Assembly (NCBI GenBank): GCA_024644875.1
Contig: JAHEGY010000023.1
Coordinates: forward strand, 1-47,511
Reading direction: 5' to 3'
DNA from: Cyclobacteriaceae bacterium
Lineage (GTDB): Bacteria; Bacteroidota; Bacteroidia; Cytophagales; Cyclobacteriaceae
Length of the DNA stretch: 47,511 nucleotides
Shown here: one piece after another, positions 35,401 through 41,663 of the stretch
How positions within the stretch are numbered: the first letter of the stretch is position 1
How the letters are laid out: every line of letters starts with the position of its first letter
The notes under the pieces: generated by a model
What the model was told of the DNA's origin: nothing
The model's input: the letters and a program-made list of their open reading frames with translations, nothing else
Database searches by the model: none
Made by a program: the position numbers and the translations under genes

Positions 35401-36495
35401 CTTATGTGCATCATCAAGACTATCGTAACATAGGTTAAAAAGCTTGTTGGCATGTGTATTAAGAACATTCTGTAAACCAGGTTTATCATAGCAATCCCTG
35501 ATCTTCTGAGATTGTTCTTTGAACCATTGCTGATATTGCATAAAACTATCATCAGGCAATTCTCTGCCATCCATTCCGCCTACCATGGCATAATGAACCA
35601 GGTCCATTTCATCCTTGCCATTATCTGCCATTTTCCAGACCTGATTTAAGGCATGCTGTAATATCGGAAGCTGATCGGTTCCCTCGGTTATATCAAGTAT
35701 AAGTCTCTCAGTTAATCTCCTTGAAATCCGGTTCCCACTTAGTACAGCTGGCTCTTCGATAACCTCCTGCAATTGTTTCCTGTTGAGTCGTGGGACAAAG
35801 AACTGGGAAAATCCAATATATTCAGGCAATCCCCGAAAAGAGGCACACTGCCCTATAAAATCAGACCGCATGGTTATGATCACATAAATTGGCAGTTTTT
35901 CTTCCAGGGCTATTTTGGCTGTTTCCAGAAGGAGATTCGTGACCAGATTGGCTTCACTTGAAGGGACACCGTTATTGTAATTCTCCGGATTGGTAAAGAA
36001 CTCTTCAAACTGATCCGCAACAATCATCAGGTTGGCCGCCTTACGTTCCATAGACTTTCTTTGGGCCTCGTCTCCATTGATCCATTCCGGGTCATTGGGG
36101 TCCAGATACAGATCCGATGCTTTGTAAAGATCGACCAGTGAAGAATATCCATGGTTCAATTCTGAAAGCACTGTTGAGACATTTGAGATGCCAAGTTGAT
36201 CAGCAATAGATTCACTGAAGTTAATTAAAGGAGACCTTTCGGGCCTGAAGTCAGATATAGCCCAATTTGTGAAATTCGACTTAAGAAATCCTGCCTTTGC
36301 ATTTGGAATAATACCGGCATAGACAAGGGAAGACTTCCCATCACCTGAAGCTCCGGTCAAAATCAGGAATTTATTATTGCCAAGCTGTTTTGTGGCCTGG
36401 TCGATATGTTCATCCCGGCCTTTGAAATATAAGGACTCCTCTTCAGTGAAAGGACGCAGGCCAGTATAAGGGCATATATTGAAATCGTCAAACAT
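32452..36495 (-). CDS. STAND (nSTAND1-type) P-loop ATPase A with one membrane helix
   Basis: 1347 residues, second gene of the operon, 14 nt after the TIR gene. 'CPYTGLRPFTEEESLYFKGR' (8-27), Walker A 'GASGDGKS' (48-55), a Walker B in 'MIVADQFEEFF', 'TMRSDFIGQCASFRGLPEYI' and 'DITHESLIRNW' match ATPase B nearly residue for residue. A membrane helix follows the basic 'VMRYGARRIAAT' segment. The C-terminal 750 residues keep the same length and a few landmarks ('AISPF', 'YHILAHLYAARG', 'YLNE', 'YPD') but otherwise differ from ATPase B. STAND proteins are signal-gated switches that oligomerise on sensing a ligand; here the sensor would be the diverged C-terminus, possibly outside the cytoplasmic membrane. 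Confidence 0.9.
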   Translation of the reverse strand: MFDDFNICPYTGLRPFTEEESLYFKGRDEHIDQATKQLGNNKFLILTGASGDGKSSLVYAGIIPNAKAGFLKSNFTNWAISDFRPERSPLINFSESIADQLGISNVSTVLSELNHGYSSLVDLYKASDLYLDPNDPEWINGDEAQRKSMERKAANLMIVADQFEEFFTNPENYNNGVPSSEANLVTNLLLETAKIALEEKLPIYVIITMRSDFIGQCASFRGLPEYIGFSQFFVPRLNRKQLQEVIEEPAVLSGNRISRRLTERLILDITEGTDQLPILQHALNQVWKMADNGKDEMDLVHYAMVGGMDGRELPDDSFMQYQQWFKEQSQKIRDCYDKPGLQNVLNTHANKLFNLCYDSLDDAHKKGLTEEEAKRIIKTAFKCLTKIDDGRAVRNRMTLAEITSIINLENVDDQKVGTVLGIYRETGNTLLRPYIEEDDKLEESSVLDITHESLIRNWDFLGHWAKEEYDNYTTFIDFEQQLNRWVQSGKSNSFLLYIGPLTFFENWFNNAKPNVSWIARYLDDEKTDEKHIKSQETLNNANEFLRRSARKHIVTRTVMRYGARRIAATLALIAFIVFSSFMVKNYLQRQNTSVLKNIKAETLSLTSNPKVVHQEKITLLVEAIKGKHLTLSEISNSLESPLEKIRITNGIVAMILLQGNYEPADLIMNGIHQNDSILETVQARIDDNIDLDKLFNEIFNFRGVLEIAHYYRPDQNMEKYIQKHAERSAFWVNYVMVQEPSGFTNISQFHLALEFALNHRMLSNDEIDDLLGAISPFENGNRSGWVEDTYQADKLLIRGSQSYGFKFNGLYHILAHLYAARGNTAGVLSCMDSLLSYNDNYYGNVYESNADNATNIAATFYLNGHESEMHSFVDGYCRKSSRTTIDFYKELLGNSIPTVYLLSNLDLYDFALTYGNLNLQGSGMEQKNFFYEVFRKEVSEHAGSINEKNFLLALSYKNQGITAMMQIESGGRVLNRELKDSYFKQALELYRMVDDAYLNENINISITGSQDFNTSRKFLFLYPDIRLEKQPLEPRAYYFYYYSGVFIDYIIDEGIFNSLYKTEEEIKYFDSWFREYNKIMFQPNYFVRDPLKYSTLVKIEKELSDRRAAEISDINLLYLYLGIEMAKRDNPDSMLYCYRKIKKNNFNNLFNYRAFDNQINIHSFRLLAQLTSELARFGKLKESYSLVNALNNPINRSSIYAYVAKELSYQDFSPEIIRIFIDSSYAEIDKIENLTTGQPNRTMLSYALALQNNKQDLDKAYNVIKNVPFKFVGYERIARSIAYHQHMFDANASIPDNISDTDITIFLWNIMYGYSLSAGQVDENWKIYNENYPWWLTRLIIYNNDIG

Positions 36496-36509
36496 ATTTG
36501 AAGAGGTAT

Positions 36510-38117
36510 TTATAATTCAAGGACTTTTATGTATACTTTTTTAATTTCTTCCGGAATAGTATTTTTCGGAATGATGGTGGATACCACTTTTGGGGCTTTA
36601 AAGGTCCTGGCTATATTGGTTCTGGGTTCATCCTCACCTATCAGCAAAATAGGTGTGGGAGATGAGGCTCCTCCTATCCTTTTCCATATCTGCTTGATGA
36701 ATGGCAATGCCCAATCGGCAGCATATTTGAAATATATCACGGCCAGTTTACTTTTGGGTATTTGTTGTGTTGAAATTTCCCGGTACTGATCTTCGCCGTC
36801 CGGAAGAATATTCATTGTTTCAATAGGATACTCATTCCCAAGTATATCGGTGATAAACTGAGCATCCGACTCATCCTGTGAGTTGAAGATGAAGAATATA
36901 TCCGTATCCTTGGTATCTATTTCCTTCTTTGACTCGGTAAACATTACTGATCGGATATCATCGACAAGCTGCATTGTCCCCAGGCTGTTGGAGAACATCA
37001 TATTTTTTGAAATATTATTTCTTATGTAATTGATAAACCTTTCCTGGGAGGGTTTCATTTCCTTCTGGTCAGGGTTATAATACCATACAAAAGTCTGAAA
37101 ATCAGAATTCTCAGATTTCGTTTTAGCCTGGTCGAACTGGTATTGAGGAAAGCTTAACTCATCGTTTTCTTCAAATCTTCTTCCGAACTCATTACTCAAA
37201 ATATGCAATGAACAACCTGCACTGGCCAGGGCTTCATTGGAACGGTTCCTGAATTCCTGTTCGTCAGAAGGACAATCCAGATTAGGCACCACATTAAAAC
37301 CCGCCTTGTGCAAGGTTATCACCATTTCCTCCCGCACAGATTTCAGATCAAATGAAGTCCATGCCAGGAATACTGTTGGTTTTTCTGAATTAACTACCTT
37401 AAAGCTAATATGATCCGGCAAGGATGCACTCACAGAGGAAGTTATCACCTGGTCCATGGAAGTAGTCGAAGTGGCAGCTGTGTTAACGGGCGGGAAATCC
37501 GGTTCTCCTGAAGCTTTATGTTTAATTCCATAGATCAGCTCCTTGATGGCATTCGCTACTTTATTGATCTGATTACGATATATAGAGGAATGACTATTTT
37601 CCATGAGGTCATCATCAATTGGACGCAATGGCCTGTTAACACCAGCAGACCGGTAGATAAAATCTATCGATCTCAAAGCCCCTGACAATTCTTTTTCGAG
37701 CAGTCTGACATCCTCAAGATCAATGTCGTGAATCTTGATTGGCAGGATACGGCTGGTGAAATTACCATTGGGCAAACGTATGTCCAGCCCGTAATCATCA
37801 TCTGTGGCCTGTTCCTTAAAAGGCAGAAATTCCTGTTTCCATGCAAAACTTTTGGTATCGCAATAGGTCATGGAAACGATTGGAATAAAGATCAGACATT
37901 TAAGTTTTCCCGATAGAGATTTATCGACCTGGTTGGTTTCCAGAATCCCATCCTGGGGATTTTCATCGAAATAAATTGACAGCCTGTCCTTGAGGGTAGC
38001 TTCAAGTTCAAACTTTAATTTACTTACAAACTCGGTAACCCATTTATCGTACTTATTGTCATTCTGACGGTAACTTATGAATATGTCATACTCATATTCT
38101 TTAATGACTGATGGCAT
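36510..38117 (-). CDS. TIR-domain protein with two further TIR/flavodoxin-like modules
   Basis: 535 residues, first gene of the operon. Residues 8-155 form a TIR domain: strand A 'EYDIFISYRQND', 'LSIYFDENPQDG', 'LKCLIFIPIVSMTYCDTKSF' and 'WKQEF', with Glu96 at the position of the catalytic Glu of NAD-cleaving TIRs. A helical linker (about 175-200) and a Ser/Thr-rich stretch follow. A second alpha/beta module (about 247-395, 'VFLAWTSFDLKSVREEM') resembles TIR or DUF4062-type domains. A third (about 403-535, 'DTDIFFIFNSQDESDAQFI') is again TIR-like but lacks an obvious catalytic Glu. I infer one possible NADase effector and two interaction or sensor modules. Some TIRs are only adaptors, so activity is not certain. 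Confidence 0.85.
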   Translation of the reverse strand: MPSVIKEYEYDIFISYRQNDNKYDKWVTEFVSKLKFELEATLKDRLSIYFDENPQDGILETNQVDKSLSGKLKCLIFIPIVSMTYCDTKSFAWKQEFLPFKEQATDDDYGLDIRLPNGNFTSRILPIKIHDIDLEDVRLLEKELSGALRSIDFIYRSAGVNRPLRPIDDDLMENSHSSIYRNQINKVANAIKELIYGIKHKASGEPDFPPVNTAATSTTSMDQVITSSVSASLPDHISFKVVNSEKPTVFLAWTSFDLKSVREEMVITLHKAGFNVVPNLDCPSDEQEFRNRSNEALASAGCSLHILSNEFGRRFEENDELSFPQYQFDQAKTKSENSDFQTFVWYYNPDQKEMKPSQERFINYIRNNISKNMMFSNSLGTMQLVDDIRSVMFTESKKEIDTKDTDIFFIFNSQDESDAQFITDILGNEYPIETMNILPDGEDQYREISTQQIPKSKLAVIYFKYAADWALPFIKQIWKRIGGASSPTPILLIGEDEPRTNIARTFKAPKVVSTIIPKNTIPEEIKKVYIKVLEL

Positions 38118-38174
38118 GCTTTGATTTAGTGAATTAGAACCCTCTTTCTATTTAACAACTTTTTTGCAACTTGC

Positions 38175-38202
38175 ATTATAACACAATTTTTTGGAAATGC
38201 AA
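38175..38202 (-). promoter_or_regulatory. Promoter-like sequence for the conflict operon
   Basis: On the minus strand, 'TTGCAT' (38197-38202) and 'TATAAT' (38175-38180) are separated by 16 nt, a near-consensus sigma-70 promoter of the E. coli kind rather than the Bacteroidota TAnnTTTG kind. The leader to the TIR start codon (38117) would be about 50 nt. The region is AT-rich, so chance is possible. Confidence 0.4.
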
Positions 38203-38217
38203 AAAGTTGAACTTTTT
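38201..38217. promoter_or_regulatory. Perfect 17-base palindrome in the divergent promoter region
   Basis: AAAAAGTT-G-AACTTTTT at 38201-38217 is a perfect inverted repeat with 8-base arms. A third copy of the half-site AACTTTTT occurs at 38157-38164, so the -10/-35 region of the operon is bracketed by half-sites. It is a candidate operator controlling the operon, the GH9 gene at 38281, or both. No regulator gene is adjacent. Confidence 0.4.
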
Positions 38218-38280
38218 AAAATAAAATAAATATCTAATGCCGGCTTAATTATTTATCTTCAGGATTAAATTCAAGATTTT

Positions 38281-40011
38281 ATGAAGAAGCTATTTTTATC
38301 CTCATTATTGCTACTTTCACTTCCTGTTTTAGCTCAGGACAACCTCATAAGAATCAATCAATTGGGTTATTATCCCGACGCTCCGAAAATCGCGATCATC
38401 CCCGAAATTCCTAATGAATCTGAATTCGAAGTCCTTGATGATAAAGGGATCAGTCAATATAAAGGTGTATTGACCGATGAAATTTACTGGGATAAATCAG
38501 GCGAAAAGGTCAGAAGAGCTGATTTTTCAGATTTCAGCAAAGCTGGAAAATATCAAATAAAGGTTGGCGACATACTTTCCTGGCCGTTTGAAATAAAGGA
38601 TGATGTTTGGCGGGATGTATCTGTGGCTATTATGAAATCATACTACCTGCAAAGGGCTTCTTATGAACTGGAGGAAAAGTATGCGGGTGTCTATAAACGC
38701 CCAATGGGTCATCCTGATACTGCATGTACAATGCACCCTTCTTCCGGAAAATCCGGCAAATTGTATGCTCCCGGAGGTTGGTATGATGCCGGTGACTTTG
38801 GTAAATATATTGTTAGTGCCGGAGTAACCATGGGAAATATGATGAGCCTGATAGAATTAATCCCATCGGTTTTCCCCGATAAAAGTGTAAACATTCCTGA
38901 GTCGGGTAATGGATTAAGTGACATACTGGACGAAGTAAAATATGAATTGGATTGGTTTAAATATATGCAGGATGACGACGGAGGTGTTTTTGTAAAGATC
39001 ACCTCAGAAAAATACCCGGATATGATGTTCCCGCAGTATGATCCGCTGCAAAGGAATGTTTATGGAAAATCCACTGCCGCTTCGCTGCACTTTGCTGCCG
39101 TAATGGCAATGGCAGCCAGGTTGTACAAAACTTTTGATCCGGATTGGTCAGCCGATTGCCTTGTACGATCTGAAAGGGCCTGGTCCTGGGCCGAAGCTAA
39201 TAACCAGGTGATATTTACCAATCCTCCCGGTGTTTTATCCGGGGCTTACAGCAATAGAAACATGGAAGATGAATTTCTATGGGCTGCTGCTGAGCTGTTC
39301 ACTACAACAGGGAAGGCTGCCTATAAGCAATACCTTATTGATCATAAGGAGGAATTATGGAATATGGCCGGATCCGGCTGGGCAAATGTCAACGGACTCG
39401 CCATAACCAGCTTATCTCTTTACCAGGATATTCTTCCCGAAGAATTAAGAACTATCATTAAAAAATCTTTGACCGACTGGTCTGTCCAATTAATCCGGGA
39501 TATGAATATATCGGCTTATAGGATCCCGGAATTCAGGCTGGTATGGGGTTCCAATGGGTTTATTGCCTCAACAGGACTTTGTTTTTTGTATACCTACAAA
39601 GTTACGGGTGACAGGAAGTTCCTTAATGCGGCCGCTGAAGTCGCAGATTATATTCTTGGGAAAAATGCAACAGGGTATTGTTTTGTAACGGGATATGGCT
39701 CCCGGCAGGTCGTAAACCTGCATCACAGTGTCTCTATTGCTGATGGGATCGAGGGTTCTCTCCCCGGTTTCGTTCCTGGTGGGCCGAATCCATCGATGCA
39801 GGACGCAACAAGCAGCGAACATGGGCAGGGAGCATATTATGAAAGCAAAATGCCAGCCAAAGCCTACGTTGACAGTGAGTTAAGCTATGCGTCCAACGAA
39901 AATGATATTTGCTACAGCGCACCGGTACTGGCTTTGCTAGCCGCCCTGGATCATTATTTTGGCTCACCTTATCCAGCTAACTGGAGTAAACATTATAATT
40001 TACCAGAATGA
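38281..40011 (+). CDS. GH9 glycosidase with N-terminal Ig-like domain
   Basis: 576 residues with a signal peptide ending 'LPVLAQ' (residue 19). About 20-105 is the CelD-type Ig-like domain ('NLIRINQLGYYPDAPKIAII'). The rest is the GH9 (alpha/alpha)6 barrel with 'GGWYDAGDFGKY' (Asp169 and Asp172, base/nucleophilic-water pair), 'VTGYGSRQVVNLHHS' and 'SYASNENDICY' with Glu540 as probable acid. GH9 contains endoglucanases and some exo-beta-glucosaminidase or glucosidase forms; this one is periplasmic or secreted and the bond is not certain. It is divergent from the conflict operon and overlaps by ATGA (40008-40011) with the upstream part of the next frame. Confidence 0.9.
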   Translation: MKKLFLSSLLLLSLPVLAQDNLIRINQLGYYPDAPKIAIIPEIPNESEFEVLDDKGISQYKGVLTDEIYWDKSGEKVRRADFSDFSKAGKYQIKVGDILSWPFEIKDDVWRDVSVAIMKSYYLQRASYELEEKYAGVYKRPMGHPDTACTMHPSSGKSGKLYAPGGWYDAGDFGKYIVSAGVTMGNMMSLIELIPSVFPDKSVNIPESGNGLSDILDEVKYELDWFKYMQDDDGGVFVKITSEKYPDMMFPQYDPLQRNVYGKSTAASLHFAAVMAMAARLYKTFDPDWSADCLVRSERAWSWAEANNQVIFTNPPGVLSGAYSNRNMEDEFLWAAAELFTTTGKAAYKQYLIDHKEELWNMAGSGWANVNGLAITSLSLYQDILPEELRTIIKKSLTDWSVQLIRDMNISAYRIPEFRLVWGSNGFIASTGLCFLYTYKVTGDRKFLNAAAEVADYILGKNATGYCFVTGYGSRQVVNLHHSVSIADGIEGSLPGFVPGGPNPSMQDATSSEHGQGAYYESKMPAKAYVDSELSYASNENDICYSAPVLALLAALDHYFGSPYPANWSKHYNLPE

Positions 40012-40130
40012 GCACAACAATAAAAAAACTCTGTTTATTATCAGGTGTTTTATTTCTTCTATTACCTGCGGCCCAGGCTACTGCTATTAAAGAATTTGAT
40101 ATTAAAATCCTAAACAAAGTATTTTTTAAA

Positions 40131-41579
40131 ATGAGAGCTTTACTGATTGTTCTTCTTTTCCTCTTTTCATGTGTAAATCCTGACCAAAACATCGAATTCA
40201 CTAAACCTGAAAAGCCAAATGTGCTTTTCATTTCCGTGGATGATCTAAGACCTGAGCTGGGTTGCTATGGTTATGATCATATGCATACACCCAATATCGA
40301 CCGCCTGGCTTCCAAAGGCATGGTTTTCAGAAATGCTTATTGTCAGCAGGCCGTTTGCAGTCCTTCCAGAAATACAGTAATGACAGGATTAAGACCAGAT
40401 TCCCTGAAGATTTATGACCTTAGGACGAATTTCAGGAAATATAATCCTGATGTAGTAACCCTTACGCAATACTTTATGCAGCAGGGATACCATAGTGAAT
40501 CCATTGGTAAAATATATCATATCTGGCATGGGAATCATGATGATTCTTTAAGTTGGAGTATAAAGCCCTGGAATCCCTGGGATGAACCGCTGAGTATTAC
40601 CGAAATCAGGCGGCAGGATACCATTGACTTGCATACTTCTTACCCTAAAGTCGGGGATAAGAGGCTGGCATGGTATAGATCCGAAGTTCCTGATACCAAT
40701 CTGAACGACACGAGAATTACCAATCATGCTATCAAACGGTTAAAAGATTTAAAGGGCAAGCCGTTTTTCCTTGGTGTTGGATACCTGAAACCCCATCTTC
40801 CATTTGTTGCGCCGGATAGATTCTGGGAACTATATGATCCGGAGAATATAGTTATTCCAGGTAAAACACCTCCTGAAGGATCACCACCTTTTGCCATAAA
40901 TAACTCTGGGGAACTCTTGTGCTGCTATTATAAATTTGATTCTATGCCAGTATCGGATGATGTGGCAAAAAACCTGATTCATGGTTATTACGCATCGGTA
41001 AGCTATATCGATCATGAAATAGGCCGCCTTATTAATTCACTGGAGGAATTGGGATTAATGGAAAACACAATTATTGTTATCTGGGGAGATCACGGATGGA
41101 AACTTGGTAATTACGGTCAATGGTGTAAACATACAGCATTTGAATACGATGCCCGTACAACACTTATTTTCAGGACCCCATGGATGGATCCCGGATCCAA
41201 TGCTACCAATTCCCTTGCTGAATTGCTGGATATATATCCTACCCTGTGTGAAGAAGCAGGACTTCCTGTACCGGAATTTGTCCAGGGTAAAAGTTTAAGC
41301 CCAATCCTAAAGAACCCAGCGGAAACTGTAAAAGATTTTGCCTTGAGTCAATGGCCAAAAGGTGATGTTATGGGTTATTCCTTGCGAACCAGTGATTACA
41401 GGTTCGTCAGCTGGCAAAAGAATAAGAACCCTGATTCTGTGGTTGCTATTGAACTTTATGATCACATAAAGGGTCTGGAAGAAAATATTAACATTGCTGA
41501 TTTGCCTGAGAATGAAGGGATTGTTGAAGAATTAAGTAATAAGCTGAATGAAGTAAGGGTTAAAGCCCGGAAGAAATAA
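40131..41579 (+). CDS. Sulfatase, iduronate-2-sulfatase-like (S1 family), lipoprotein
   Basis: 482 residues from ATG 40131, which begins a lipoprotein signal ('ALLIVLLFLFSC', Cys14). The frame is open back to ATG 40008, which overlaps the GH9 stop and itself encodes a Sec-like signal ('LLSGVLFLLLPAAQATA'), so a 523-residue form is possible. Key motifs are 'PNVLFISVDDLRPELGCYG' (metal Asp pair 37-38) and 'QQAVCSPSRNTVMTG' with Cys76 as the formylglycine precursor, then 'SIGKIYHIWHGN' and 'IVIWGDHGWKLG'. The motif series is that of iduronate-2-sulfatase-like enzymes (S1_7 type). It probably removes 2-O-sulfate or a similar ester from a polysaccharide. Confidence 0.88.
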   Translation: MRALLIVLLFLFSCVNPDQNIEFTKPEKPNVLFISVDDLRPELGCYGYDHMHTPNIDRLASKGMVFRNAYCQQAVCSPSRNTVMTGLRPDSLKIYDLRTNFRKYNPDVVTLTQYFMQQGYHSESIGKIYHIWHGNHDDSLSWSIKPWNPWDEPLSITEIRRQDTIDLHTSYPKVGDKRLAWYRSEVPDTNLNDTRITNHAIKRLKDLKGKPFFLGVGYLKPHLPFVAPDRFWELYDPENIVIPGKTPPEGSPPFAINNSGELLCCYYKFDSMPVSDDVAKNLIHGYYASVSYIDHEIGRLINSLEELGLMENTIIVIWGDHGWKLGNYGQWCKHTAFEYDARTTLIFRTPWMDPGSNATNSLAELLDIYPTLCEEAGLPVPEFVQGKSLSPILKNPAETVKDFALSQWPKGDVMGYSLRTSDYRFVSWQKNKNPDSVVAIELYDHIKGLEENINIADLPENEGIVEELSNKLNEVRVKARKK

Positions 41580-41663
41580 GAAAAACCTGAAAAGAATTTA
41601 AATTACATTTCGTAAACGGCAATTTCGTTGAATATGGTTTTATGCCGCTAATTTTTTGAAACG

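Larger units (their letters stand above)
25791..38117 (-). other. Five-gene TIR / STAND / STAND / membrane / TPR-SLOG-cyclase operon
   Basis: Five genes on one strand with gaps of 14, -14 (overlap), 15 and 18 nt, preceded by a promoter-like sequence at 38175-38202 and flanked by genes on the opposite strand. The order from the promoter is TIR multi-domain protein, STAND ATPase A, STAND ATPase B, membrane protein, TPR-SLOG-cyclase. The spacing makes one transcript nearly certain. All domain families named occur in bacterial conflict systems; that they work as one complex is inference. Confidence 0.8.

Noticed and set aside
28428-36495. Assembly artefact duplicating one STAND gene
   Set aside because: The C-terminal halves differ too much and the flanking junctions are distinct, so both copies are real genes.
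25791-38117. Known CBASS, Thoeris or Avs system
   Set aside because: No CD-NTase, no ThsA-type SIR2 or SLOG-TM partner arrangement, and the STANDs lack a fused nuclease or protease effector; the domain set only partly overlaps with these systems.
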